Positions 34,501 through 45,540 of a stretch of 64,000 nt of DNA are shown in pieces. Every line of letters starts with the position of its first letter. The first letter of the stretch is position 1. The notes beneath the pieces were generated by a model. It was not told the origin of the DNA. It saw only the letters and a list, made by a program, of their open reading frames with translations, and made no database searches. Made by a program: the position numbers and the translations under genes. The stretch is from Hyalella azteca (taxonomy: Eukaryota > Arthropoda > Malacostraca > Amphipoda > Hyalellidae), in NCBI RefSeq assembly GCF_000764305.2, contig NW_025937404.1, positions 367,219 to 431,218 of the forward strand. Reading direction: 5' to 3'.

Positions 34501-35085
34501 GGTAGGTGGTGTGGGTGATGCTTCAGATGTGGTTCCTAAGGTCGTCTCAGTCGTCAACTGGGCGTTGGAGCAGTTTCTTCGTCCGCCTAGTTTACTTTTT
34601 ACGTAGTTATACTGACATTTGTTTATCTTTTCGTCTGAGTAAAAATGATAGGTTTGTAATGGTTTGAAATTTACAGGAGGTGATAAACCGCAATTTTTGC
34701 ACGAATAATGGTCGTTCATGTCAATAGCAAAGAAGGCTCGTAAGAGGGTGCGCAAATCTGACAGGAACTCCCATCGTTCGTTCTCTTCGGTCATCCTATC
34801 AGGACCTAGCTGATTTTCGATTGTTCTCGCATAAGGTTGAACAGGAGCCCAATGCCTCAGTGCACGTTGAGGATATACATCCACATTAAGTGGTTCTCGT
34901 ACAGATGGCCAATATATCGGTTGGGATCGAGGCGCGTAGTGTTCATGCGGATGAGGCTGATCGTGTGACTGGCAGCAGGGTTCAGCACCGGGTGAGCGTT
35001 TCGAACCCCCGACGGATGCAACAACCGCCACTAGCCACGTCACCATCACCACCATCTCCACCGTCGGTGTAACGACCAACCACAT
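28557..35085 (-). CDS. Secreted protein with three tandem fibrinogen C-terminal (FReD) domains
   Basis: Seven exons on the minus strand: 35085-34064, 33831-33724, 33286-32357, 31819-31712, 31163-30351, 29418-29311, 28740-28557 (1090 aa, stop TAA). All six introns are phase 2, and the three short exons are each exactly 108 bp. Each FReD is split alike: W..Y..GFG..., WLGLEC and the eLT-containing part in the long exon; LGGAAGD...FTTGDRDNDG in the 108-bp exon; GGWWYDSCG in the next. FReD proteins are typically lectins or signalling ligands in arthropod haemolymph. The first 26 residues (MWLVV...VASVG) look like a signal peptide. FReD1 spans about residues 235-425, FReD2 about 577-778, FReD3 about 900-1090. 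A Thr-rich, mucin-like linker lies at about 434-492. The exon 4 donor (GTCGGT) is weak. FReD2 lacks the last conserved Cys pair. Start: ATG 35085, chosen for the signal peptide; no earlier in-frame ATG was seen. Confidence 0.88.
29466..29755 (+). repeat. tRNA-derived SINE in a FReD intron
   Basis: A-box-like TGGCACAGTGGT (29496-29507) and a perfect B box GGTTCGATCCC (29549-29559) sit in a tRNA-like arrangement. GCCCAGGG at the 5' end pairs with CTCTGGGC after the B box. The first ~22 bases are duplicated. A tRNA-unrelated body follows, then the 3' AAGAATCGGTGACAGGCC and a (TTA)n tail. It is a SINE, not a functional tRNA, because no anticodon arm can be folded cleanly. Confidence 0.85.
32990..33110 (-). 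repeat. Thr/Pro-coding ACC/ACT-rich low-complexity tract in the FReD gene
   Basis: On the coding strand this is an ACC-ACT-CCC-rich tract encoding the Thr/Pro linker between FReD1 and FReD2. The opposite strand therefore shows a valine/glycine-rich open reading that is not a gene. Confidence 0.85.
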
Positions 35086-35089
35086 GCTG

Positions 35090-37040
35090 TGACGAAGACT
35101 TTCATGAAGAATTATCAACTGGAGAAACACTTATTGTTTTTCAATGGAGTTTTGTTACAACTGGTAAATGTAGAAAGAAAAATATCAATGAGCAAGTAAA
35201 TTTAAGACTAAACAATTTAAATATGAATTATCTAATTGAATAGTTGAATATCGAATATCTCTTGTAAGCTGTAGTGCAAATACGCTTAAGTTAACGTAAG
35301 TTAAATCAAACATAACCATACGTAAGTTAATTTGAAGAATTTGAGGAAAATTCGTACAAATATTATTTGGAATTTACTTCTAAGCAAAATGAATAATCTT
35401 GTGTGATTGGTCATGAGAGCGCCATGTTTTTGTGTGCACTTCTGTTTACAAATAATTTTGGTGTCGATGTTCATATATAATGAAAAAGTGGCGTTGCCTT
35501 CAAAAATAAAAGTAGTTTCGCCTGTGCATTATGAGCAAATTTAGCAACGGCGGAAAGCGTAATTCTTTAATTATTTACAAGGTGAAGGCTATTGATATCG
35601 AATAAATTAGCAATCCATGGTGAAAAGTCAAGCCACAGACTGGCATCACCATGCAATCACCGGCGCAAACCACCTTCGTGGCGCCCGTACTCAGACGTAA
35701 CTGGCCAACACACTTGAAACACTCGCGCATATGTGGCATTATTTTATAAGGCGTGCAGTGTAACTTTTATTTTTATTGTACATTGTGGAGTTCAATGCTT
35801 CTGACTACGTATATATAATGAATATGTACCTACGTTATGATATACATCAGCATAAAATGGTAAATGTCCTCATAAAAGTATAATAATAATATAATTCATA
35901 ATAATACAAACGAAATATGGACGTTTGAAGTAGTGCGTATAATAGCGGAAGGAAATTATCTTCAGTACGTTTTAAAACTGAATCTTGATTCTGCTTATAC
36001 ATAACATCATCCCATTGAATAATAGTTTAGTTATTAAAAGAAAATGACGTTTTTGTGTCATCCTTTTCATCATTGAGTTTAATTTCAGCATCGGACTTGC
36101 ATATTTAAGAGTATTTGGAAAGTGATATGTTCAATAACACCTGGTATCTGTACGCAAAAAATTTATTATAATTATCTGCGACTTTTTCAGCACAACGTTA
36201 GCCGTATAATCATAGACCTATTCATCGGCTATCGGTAGGTAAATCTTTTTATGTTAACGACTATTTCACACAATTGATCTTTTAAATAAAAGTCCAAGAA
36301 TTAAGCCGTGCAGATTTATGTGAGCAAACTATATTTATTCCGGATTTATTTTTATCATATTTATCTGACAACTGTGAGATCTCGTCAACCGCAATAATTC
36401 AATCCCCGAAGTTTCAACATTCAAAACTTTCACTAACGTCCTTCGCTAAAAAGTATGTTACTTTATCAATAAGGACATTATACATTACAGTTTGATTACC
36501 AGCCCTAAAATATGCATTTCATGCGGGTTATCAATCTAGCATTCTTACCCAAGATTCTGAATGTCAGTGAATGTTTGCACTCTTATGTCGGACTGGACGC
36601 TGCACGAGATGGTGCAGTGACAGACTCGAGCGCCAATTGTTTGACGGCTCCAAAGAACGCAGCCGTGACTTATAACCAAACAAATCTAGCTTGCTTTCAA
36701 GATTATATACACACATGAAATCAATCATAAAAATTGTAGAGTAAATCAATTGATAAAGGATAGCATAGAACTATTGGAGAAAGGTCTTCAAGTGAAAGAA
36801 CTATTTCCTGAAGCATAGAGTCTTTAGCAAATAGCTGAAAAAAATTATCTGCTAAACTAAGTGAATGACAAGTAATCAAATAATCAAAGAAAAGAGAAGT
36901 TTGTAAGAAATTGTTCGCCCTAAATTTTCCATCTAAATTTAAAATTAATTCAATTTTGAGTTGCTACATAGTTTCAATTTCAGCCAATACAATTTTAACT
37001 TCATTACTTAATAATCTGCGTTTAAAAATTACTTTTTAAA
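35090..37040. other. Upstream of the FReD gene; no feature
   Basis: This contains the promoter side of the FReD gene but no core element I can name. No other gene or classified repeat recognised. Confidence 0.35.
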
Positions 37041-37041
37041 G

Positions 37042-37540
37042 ACAACACTTCTGAACAATCCAGTGTCTTGGATGTTACACATGTACAATGAATTTCTAAT
37101 TTTATTTTCAAATATTGAAAAAAATATTTAAAAAAATTTTTAAGATATCAAAATTTTGTAAATTTTTTTAAGATATGAAAATTTTGTAAATTTTCAAAAT
37201 TATTTATTCTGTCAATTGATTCATGCATTGTCTCTGACTTTATGAAATTGTGCAAAATTTCAGATCAATTGGACAGGTCAAATTGTGTCATATATGGATT
37301 AAAAGATTTGTAGCAGACGAAATTATTTTTTTAATTTTTTTAATATTGAAAAAAAAATTTTTTTTTACTTTTTAAAATCATTTATTTTGACATTTGATTC
37401 ATGCATTGTCTCCAACTTTCAACAAGTATGCAAAATTTCAGATCGATAGGATAAGTAGAAGTGTGTTAAATTTCGATTACAAGATTTGTAGCAAACAGAC
37501 AGACAGACAAACAAGAAGTGAAGTTAAAGAGAAGTGTTGT
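37042..37540. mobile_element. ACAACACTTC-family repeat, copy 2
   Basis: Bounded by ACAACACTTCT and GAAGTGTTGT. In the interior the shared blocks run inverted relative to the 18232 copy (GATTTGTAGCA, GCAAAATTTCAGATCGATAG, ACAAGAAGTGAAGTTAAAG). At about 500 bp it appears to contain two head-to-tail internal units. Confidence 0.8.
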
Positions 37541-37544
37541 AAAA

Positions 37545-38925
37545 ATAGTATTACGTGTGTTAGGGTTGTAGTGAAAGGAAATGGAGTGATAGGGCGCGAG
37601 AAAACACTCGCGTTCGCAAATTTATTGTTGATGAAAGGACGACCGTGAGGCACATCGATATAATTCGTACAAATTAACACTAATATATTGATATTATCTA
37701 TCCATGATGTATTAAAAGGAAAATGAGAAGCTGGTAACAAAAAACGTAAACGTTTTGCTTGTAGATGCCTGCTTGAGTAGACAATTTCCTTTTTTGCATC
37801 GAACTGTCACAGTACTATTATCAATATTGAGGAATAAATGACAGATAATCCGTTGGAATTGGGTGCGTGCTGACCTATGGTCAAGACCTCTAGATCGGCG
37901 TTGACTGAGCATTCTTCTTGCCACATAATAACCTACATTGAAAAGTGAATTCTTAAATAATTTACGTATTTAAGGTGATCGTTTTTGCAGAAATCTTTAC
38001 AGGAAATGAGTTTTGTAATTTTTATGCACATTTCTGCTTCAGATTTACCGAATCGACACTTCTCCGAACTGCCTCAATCATAACTACTGCAATTATACAG
38101 CAAAAAACGCTCAGGCAAGTTCGAAAAGGGTCGACACAGTTTCAAATTTATTGAAATAATCATATCTGATTTCTTCATTTGTTATACTTTGAATATTGAG
38201 AAGCTAAGGACCGCATCTAATTATGTGCTCCTAGTGGCTGATATTATGTCCGCATCTAATATAAAACTCCTCGCTCAGGACTCATATTCCGGCTGAAAAT
38301 ATTTATGTGTGTTAAAGTGTACAACACATTTTATTTAGCCAACGAATTTAATGAAGATATATTCGACTATTGAAGAACTTTCTATGGTTGAATTCACATA
38401 TAAAATCAGCTTCATGGCTCAGTGTAGCAGTGAAAATTGTCGCTCTTCCAATCCGATCCGAAAAAGCGGTGTTAAATCTCAATCTAGGGTTTCATCTAAC
38501 TGGAAGAATTGCATGCGGATGTCCGATGGACTGTTTCTGTTCGTCTTTTGGGTTGAACCGTCAAACTGGTAAGGTGTATGGTGTGTTTCGTTCGTGAAAT
38601 AGTTTCGTATAAGGAAATTGTGAGTATAAATAATTGGAAAATTTACAATGATTAATTTATGGAAGTTGTATTAAAAATTTTTTTTTGGAAATAGGATTAT
38701 TTGTTTAACACTAGAACACTTAAAAGCACCGCAGTCCGACAGTCGTGCTGCTCGTGCAATACCTAGAAACACTGCTGGAGGTCATTTTGACCTCACGCGA
38801 TAAAAATTGTTAAATAACTCTCTTTTCCCCGGGAACCCCATTGGGTGAATAAAATACAATTTTAATTGCCAATTTCACTGTAATAAAATTTGGCAATACA
38901 GAAAAATTAAGTTTGAAGTAAATAC
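37545..38925. other. No gene; possible piggyBac terminal fragment
   Basis: 37850-37910 is a repeat shared with 9065-9125. At 38707 TTAACACTAGAA followed by AAAGCACCG, and at 38779 GAGGTCATTTTGACCTCACG, resemble the terminal sequence of the piggyBac relic ending at 48653 (GAGGTCGTTTCAACCTCACG, GTGCTTCTAGTGTTAA). Otherwise nothing is recognised. Confidence 0.4.
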
Positions 38926-39886
38926 CTGCATAGTGACAAACCAGAATTTTTTTAGAATCAGTTCATTTTTAATTTCCTCATTTACTCAAGATTTTAACAG
39001 ATTTCTTATGTAGGATAATTCTGGTATCCAAGATACTTTACTGGTCTACTTATTATTAACTTATAGGACTCAAAAATGAACTTGAGCCAGGTCTCATAGT
39101 GTGGCACAAGAGTCGGTGTAAAATTTATCTCAAGGTCATCTGGTCGTTGAACAACCGCATGCCAGTCGATAGTCGATAGGATTTATGCAGTCGATAGTCG
39201 ATAGGTTTCTTCAGTAGTTCAATAACTTGACAATGAAAACACTAGTCGTTAATAATGAGATAACCTTAGGTCTATGTACATTATATTCTTTATATACAAC
39301 AAACACCTACAGATAACGCATTAATGGTTTAATTTTTCAAACCAGTGGTGCCTTCTTAGGTTTCTTTACTAATGAATTCACCGCTTCACCTCACCGTAAA
39401 TATTGTGCGTAAACAAATGCAAGATTTCCCTAAAATACGGAGGTCACACCTTACTCTTATCCAGAACTGCTTACTCAGTTTTAAATACTCAATCACCAGA
39501 ATTATCAAGCCTCAACTCTATTTAACATATGGCTACGTGCATTTGTTCGACAAATGTGAGCCACTCACAAATGGGATTCGCGAATTTCATATTCTCTCAG
39601 GCATATCCAAGAATACCAGTTAGTTACAATGGGAAGAAATTAAAACTACGGATGTGCACCTCTGTTGTTCACGTGTGTGCTGCAAATTTAAGAGTAACAC
39701 ATTCCTGAATCATTCATCACTGAGTGAATTTCAACAAATGAAATGATCTAAACATAAAAATCAACCTTGTGAATCAAGTCACGACAAGCACAAGAATTGG
39801 CAACAGGACATGGGCCTATTTCTTCACTGAATCGACACTTCTGCAGACCCGCCTGCGGTCCTGGCTGCGGATTCGCGCAACTGAAC

Positions 39887-40565
39887 CACTCATAAGTCCT
39901 TCAATAATCAATACTGAAGGAATTTGCTTGAATTTTAATATGTGAGTTATGAGTAAACATCGAAATGCTGCCGCAGGAATTAATACAGATTTTTACAAAA
40001 CTTATTTTTTAATCAAAAACAATAAACATTTTTTTTTCTCAACCCAGATACTCAAAAGTCCTTCAATACTGAACAAATTTGCTTGAATTTTAATATGTGA
40101 GTAGATATTATCGATACGCTGCTGCAGGAATTGATACAGATTTTTACAAAAATTATTTTTTAATTAAAAACAATGAACATATTTTTTTTCTCAACCCAGA
40201 CACTCGTAAGTCCTTCAATGCTAAACGAATTTGCTTGAATTTTAATATGTGAGTAGATATTATTGATACGCTGCCACAGGAATTGATACAGATTTTTACA
40301 AAAATTATTTTTTAATTAAAAACAATAGGTAAACATGATTTTTTCTCAACCCAGACACTCATAATTCCTTCAATAGAGAACAGATTTGCTTGAATTTTGG
40401 ATTATGAATATTTATTATCGATACGCTGCCGCAGGAATTATTACAGATTTTTACATTAATTAGTTTTTAATTAAAACGAATGAACGTATTTTTAAGCAAC
40501 CTAACTATTCATAACTCCTTCAATACATAACAGATCTGCTTACAATTAAAGTATCGAGATTCAGA
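39887..40565. repeat. About 152-bp tandem repeat, 4+ copies
   Basis: The start ACTCATAAGTCCTTCAAT recurs, with small changes, near 39888, 40049, 40201, 40355 and 40505. Each unit contains GCTTGAATTTTAATATGTGA and ACAGATTTTTACA. It lies inside the 4.08-kb element. Divergence between units suggests an older array. Confidence 0.85.
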
Positions 40566-41254
40566 TGCAGTAAATGAAAAATAGAATATGCGCACTTTAT
40601 TTATGGTATTTAATTTCGCAATAGGGGGTTTCTTCCCAAGGCACGTGGATGAGCATTCTTTCAACTGGGTAGCATATCATAATTAAATCACGAACAAGAA
40701 CTCACTAAATCCTTCAGCACGTGTTTAGGTCATAGAATTTATTTCCGACGACCGCTGCGTTCTCAAGTTATATGGCTGATCATTAGACTCGTAACCTGTC
40801 ATCCAAGGCAACCAAAAATTATATCCAAACTTCAGATATGATTCAATGAAAAATTGCACTCAAACCTTTTTCTCGGGTCTATGTAGTACATTTTTTGTGC
40901 ATAATAATCTCGTTCACTAAGTATTGGGCCATTAGGTTTTAACCATTTTTATTTAGAAGTGTCTTAGTGCCGTGAAATTAACCTCAACATCCATGATAAT
41001 GGAATCTTTGGCTTACACAGTTCATATGAGTAAAAACCATTTGCCATTGAGCTGCCCATCCAAGCCTGTAACTTGCTGAAAAAATAAATCTCGCATGTCA
41101 TTTGTAAGTCATTTATTAGCAAAAGAAAATTGTATAAACAAATTTCCCATTGATTATTATTAAAGCGTGTGATCTGACTTGCAACCTAATGATTCTTGTA
41201 TAAATTTTTCCAGTGAGTTGAATATCATCAATGGAATATGCGCGTGTTACAAAC

Positions 41255-42440
41255 GTCTCGAAAAAATTTGAGACCGTAAATGCTGCCGGTCTTACTGTAA
41301 ATATCTAAATTCAGTGAGCAGTTAATATCTCCCAATGTAATGACCGTAGCTCAATGAAACTTGTACACGTATTCATTAGGACCTAATTGTGATGTTTAGC
41401 ACGTGAAAATTTTTTTAATTTCACCTTCATTCGTGAGTAATATGGCAATATGTGCAGAAATTTGCAGTGAACGAAACATTTTTAGCTCATTTTCTTATTT
41501 ATGGAAAAAATGCCCTATTGTGCTCATCATATCTCTGTCCGTCTATCTGTCCATGACTATGTTTTTGTCAACGAGAAAATGCACTCTCACTCATTGCAGT
41601 GAGTACTGAGTTATATTTTTTCTAACTACTGTACAGATTTGAATGGAACTTTTAATATCCAAACACATGCAACTTATTCATCAGGACCAAAAGTTAATGT
41701 TAAGCTTGTAAAAAAAATTCCATTTCACCTTCATTCGTGAGTTATAAAGCAATTGGGGCCGAAATTTGCACTGACCAAGAAATTAATTCTGAACTACTGA
41801 ACTGATTTGGACAAAACTTTGAATATACATTCCTAACCTTGCAAAGGTTATGTTGAGCTTGTGACAATTTTTTTTATTTTTCCTTCGTTTGCAAGTTATA
41901 CGGCTATACGTACCGGTATATGGCTCGTTGTCAATTCAAATTTGAAAATTGGCCTAAAAAATGCCGGTCGTTTCTCCAGTTTCTCCATATATCCGTATAA
42001 CTCGCGAACGAAAGCAAAATCAAAAAAATTTTCACTAACTGAGAGGTTAGGATTGTTTATTCAAAGTCTCATTAAAATCTATTCAGTAGTTTAGAATTCA
42101 GTAGTTTAGAAGAAATTTCTTGTTCACTGCAAATTTCGGCCCAAATTGCGATGTACCTCACGAATGAAGATAAATGGAAAAAACTTGAAAAGGAAGTTAA
42201 AACCCCAAAAATTGTCACGAGCTGAACATAACCGTTGGAAGGTTAGGAATGTATATTCAAAGTTTTGTTCGAATCTGTTCACGTTCAGTAGTTGAAATTT
42301 CAGTAGAAAGAAATTTCTTGGTCACTGCAAATTTTGGCTCAAATTTCTGTATAACTCAGGAATGAAGGTGAAATGGAAAAAATTTTACAAGTTGAACATC
42401 ACCGTTAGGTCTTATGAAGTTTCATCGAGCTCGCATTTCA
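41255..42440. mobile_element. Foldback structure A (long imperfect inverted repeat)
   Basis: The arms are imperfect reverse complements about a centre near 41945. For example, ...CTCAATGAAACTTGTACACGT (41350) faces GAAGTTTCATCGAGCTC (42415), and CCTTCGTTTGCAAGTTATAC (41882) faces GTATAACTCGCGAACGAAAG (41995). The arms are themselves built of repeated blocks (GTTAGG, GAAACTTTG.ATAT, CTTCATTCGTGAGTT). The outer left end ACGTCTCG..AAAATTT resembles foldback B. It also includes the 41487-41630 piece found at 11590. Confidence 0.75.
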
Positions 42441-42449
42441 TTGCTTACA

Positions 42450-42745
42450 AACATTCAGATGTACGTATTGTTGAAGTGCACGAGTATCATGAATACAGGC
42501 ATCGTAATATATTACATGCAAACTTTCAGATGTATACGTAGTGTTGAAGCGCACGCGTAACGTGAATACAGGCCTTATGATATATATCATATACAGACTT
42601 TCAGATGTGCGTATTACGTTGAAGTGTGTGCATTCCATGCACACAAACATCATAATATTTTGCATACAAATTTTCAGATGTACGTAATTGGTTAAAATGC
42701 ATGAGTATCATGCATAAAAACACTGCAATATATTGCACACCTACA
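42450..42745. repeat. About 72-bp tandem repeat, 4 copies
   Basis: CTTTCAGATGTACGTA-type starts recur at about 42456, 42526, 42599 and 42673; each is followed by TTGAAGTGCA-like and TATTGCATAC-like strings. Also inside the 4.08-kb element. Confidence 0.8.
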
Positions 42746-43224
42746 TGCTCTTACATGTCAAGGTTAAAATAAAAATATAACATGCAGAAAATGTCCTCAA
42801 GAAAGTTTGATTCTAGCTTCTAAATGGAGAAAAAACACTGGCGTAATCTGTCCGATTATTTTTGGAAGCTTCAATACATATGATGGTTGCGTTGTCTCGG
42901 GGCTGAACAATTTACATCCGCCGCTCGTAATGCGCTGTTGGGGTCCGGGTCAGTACCACAGTCGTATCTTGTCGGGTCTTGCTAAGTCGCTTGTTGGCAG
43001 TCGTCATAAGTTTATTGTGGAAGAGTCCCATTAGTTGGCAGTCGTTGAAAAAGATAAATGACCTATTATTTTAGCTCGAAAGTCGTTGTAAAGTAAAAAA
43101 AATTGGTCGATAACTTCAGCGAAAGTCGTTGAAATTCCAACGACTATTGCCACTGTATGAGACCTGGAACTTGAGGAAGAGTCTAAAAAACTCTCTGCTT
43201 TGCCACTATGCAGGCTAGGTACCT

Positions 43225-43475
43225 GTAGCCAGGCATGGAATATATCTACTTGGCGAGCTGCGACTGAATTTTTTGAGCCGTGGTTCTATGGATTTGCCAG
43301 CCGTGATTCCATTTCTATGAGCCGTGATTCCATTTCACCGAGCCGTGAGTTCCATATCTCGACCATGAAAAGCCATTTTCAAGGTGCGAATTCATTTACA
43401 AAGTCCATGCACGTGTTACCCCAAATCTCTAATTTTACCCTTAAACAGTCAAACGGCAACAATAAAATTTGTCTN
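43225..43475. repeat. Interspersed repeat shared with 11030-11275
   Basis: Second copy of the repeat that starts near GCATGGAATATATCTACTTG. It ends at an ambiguous base (N at 43475), after which the similarity stops. Confidence 0.75.
43475..43475. other. Single ambiguous base (N)
   Basis: The only N in the window. It coincides with the end of the shared repeat and may mark a one-base scaffold join or polishing failure. Confidence 0.95.
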
Positions 43476-43964
43476 CCCGCTAGATGGCCAAGACCTAGTG
43501 TTTTTGCAGTATTTCGACACGCAAATGTATGACGTCACCATTTCAACCATCAATGAACGCATGGAACTAAAACAAAGCTTAATATAAAGGAAAAACTAGA
43601 AAAGTGACGGAATTACCTACGATGTCGGAATATACCGCATTTACCCTACAAACCCGAATGTCAATGTCAGGAATACGTTGCGTTCCCGACATCCTCCCGG
43701 CTGGAGAAATGGGTTTGTGCGGTGCAAACCCATTGAAATCAAAAATACATGCACTGCACTTTTTTTTTAAATTGTCAGTTCTCATTTTTCGCAACTTTGA
43801 AGATTAATTATATAGACTAACAACAAACATTAATAAAATATGAATAGCTTCAAGAGACTCGTACGTCTCAGACAAATTTACGGCCGGATTCTGTACCTTA
43901 AACATCTCCCAAAGTACTGAACATAGCTTGATGAAACTTGGTTCACATATTCATTATGGCCTAA

Positions 43965-44161
43965 GGGTACGCACACAGTGAAAGCAGGTTGCCAGCATGC
44001 TGGTTACCTGCTCAGGCTGGCGCCTGAAAGCGTAGAATACAGAAGCCTATCTGTACAGGTTTTCACTGTGAACAGTTACATGATTATCCTATGTTCATTC
44101 TTGTGGCAGGTTGAAGCAGGCTGCTCGCGCGGGCAAACCTGCTTTCACTGTGTGCGTACCC
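43965..44161. mobile_element. 197-bp Harbinger-like MITE with TAA target duplication
   Basis: A perfect 26-bp terminal inverted repeat begins GGGTACGCACACAGTGAAAG. It is flanked by TAA (43962-43964 and 44162-44164), the 3-bp TWA duplication of PIF/Harbinger elements. The opposite arm of the foldback has the uninterrupted site (GGCCTAACGGTG, as reverse complement at 45241-45255), proving the insertion exactly. No coding capacity. Confidence 0.93.
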
Positions 44162-44954
44162 TAACGGTGATGTCAAGCGCGTGACAATTCTTTTTAATAT
44201 CGCCTACATTCGTGAGTTCTATGACGAAACGTGCCAAAATTAGCAGTGTACCAGATATTTCTTCTCAAATACTGATCAGATCTGAACGAAACTTTGCATA
44301 TAGAAACCTAACCTCCCAACGGTGTGATGTTTAGCTCGTGACAATTTTTTTATGTTTTGCCTTCGTTGGCGAGTATTTTTCTCTTTTCCCTCATTCGTGA
44401 TTTAAAAAGTAAATTTGTGTTCAAATTCGCAGTGTACCAGAGATTTCTTCTAAAATACTGAACAGATTTGAACGAAACTTTGCATAGAGAAACCTAACTT
44501 CCCAACGGTGATGTTTAGCTCGTGACAATTTTGTCAATTTTGCCTTCGTTTGCGAGTTATACGGCTTTATGTATATGGCTCTTGGTCAATGCAAGTTCAA
44601 AAATCGGCCTGAGAAATGCTGGTCATTTCTCCGTATAACTCGCAAATGAAGGCAAAATTGAAAAAATTGTCACAAGCTAAACATCACCATTGGGATTGGG
44701 AAGCTAGGTTTCTATATGCAAAGTTTCGTTCAAATCTGTTCGGTATTTTAGAAGAAATCTCTGGTACACTGCGAATTTAAACACAATTTTGCTGTTTAAA
44801 TCACGAGTGAGGGAAAAGAGAAAGATACTCGCCAACGAAGGCAAAACGTAAAAAATTGTCACGAGCTAAACATCACACCGTTGGGAGGTTAGGTTTCTAC
44901 ATGCAAAGTTTCATTAAAATCTGTTCGGTATTTTAGAAGAAATGGCTAGTACAC

Positions 44955-45157
44955 AGGTCTCGGACAAATTTACAGCCGGTCTCGCGGCCAAAAGGTTTTC
45001 TTAGTGTTTTTATGAGTTTTTCTAGGTTTTATGTGTTTTTAATGGAACCTGTTCCTAACTGGACCTAACCTGCAAGGTTTTTGTTGATTGGCTAGGTTTT
45101 TTCTATGTTTTTAGTCCGGCGGCCGCGAGACCGGCCCTAAATTTGACCGAGACGTAG
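44955..45157. mobile_element. About 200-bp inverted-repeat element in foldback B right arm
   Basis: The ends GGTCTCGGACAAATTTACAG.CCGGTCTCGCGGCC and GGCCGCGAGACCGGCCCTAA.ATTTGACCGAGACG are about 33-bp imperfect inverted repeats. The interior is T-rich. The terminal sequence is the same as that of the outer ends of foldback B, so it looks like a short relative of the same family inserted into a larger member. Confidence 0.75.
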
Positions 45158-45374
45158 TGGTACACTGCAAATTTCGGTACGTTTCGTTATATAACTCATA
45201 AATGAAGGCGATATTAAAAATAATTGTCACGAGCTTGACATCACCGTTAGGCCATAATGAATATGTGTACCAAGTTTCATTGAACTACGTTCAGTACTAT
45301 TGGAGAAATTTCAGGCAGAGTCCAGCCGCGAAACCGGCCGCAAGTATGGCCGTAAATTTGTCCGAGACGTTATC

Positions 45375-45536
45375 ACATGACGATGAAGCAGCATTGCGTA
45401 GAAGTATGTAAAGACGATGTTGGGAATTTCTGATGACAGTTACTTATGTCAGGACATATTTTATTTACAAAAGATTTCGCACTCAAAACTATTTTCCCAT
45501 TAATTACAATGATGAAATTATTTCTGACTCCTTTCA
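45375..45536. other. Short unassigned spacer
   Basis: Between foldback B and the TTAA element. Nothing recognised. Confidence 0.4.
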
Positions 45537-45540
45537 TTAA

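Larger units (their letters stand above)
39087..43167. mobile_element. 4.08-kb hAT-like composite element, no transposase seen
   Basis: The termini CCAGGTCTCATAGTGTGGCA and TGCCACTGTATGAGACCTGG are about 18/20 inverted matches, flanked by a perfect 8-bp target duplication AACTTGAG (39079-39086 and 43168-43175). The intact MITE copy at 8373-8554 represents the empty site. Subterminal AGTCG motifs cluster at both ends: about six in 39111-39250 and about six in 42960-43145. The interior has two tandem arrays and a foldback structure. No stretch resembles a hAT transposase, so it must rely on one in trans or be dead. Confidence 0.85.
38929..43210 (-). mobile_element. MITE of the CATAGTGGCAAA family, split by a 4.08-kb insertion
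   Basis: 38929-39086 and 43176-43210 together form an inverse-orientation copy of the 182-bp MITE at 8373-8554. The ends are CATAGTGACAAACCAGA and CTCTGCTTTGCCACTATG. The interior blocks match in order (TTTTTTAGAATCAGTTCATT, GGTATCCAAGATACTTTACT, GGACTCAAAAATGAACTTGA). The other copy gives the uninterrupted form of the insertion site. No clear target duplication for the MITE itself. Confidence 0.85.
43863..45370. mobile_element. Foldback structure B, about 1.5 kb
   Basis: The outer ends ACGTCTCAGACAAATTTACG (43863) and its near reverse complement CGTAAATTTGTCCGAGACGT (45351-45370) enclose two long arms meeting near 44605. Paired blocks include CATTCGTGAGTTCTATGACG against ACTCATAAATGAAGGCG, and several GAAACTTTGCATA / TATGCAAAGTTTC blocks. 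Each arm carries an independent insertion: a Harbinger-like MITE in the left and a ~200-bp inverted-repeat element in the right. Confidence 0.8.

Noticed and set aside
35086..35130. Fifteen extra residues before the FReD signal peptide, from a GTG
   Set aside because: It is a GTG codon, and the ATG at 35085 begins a good signal peptide.
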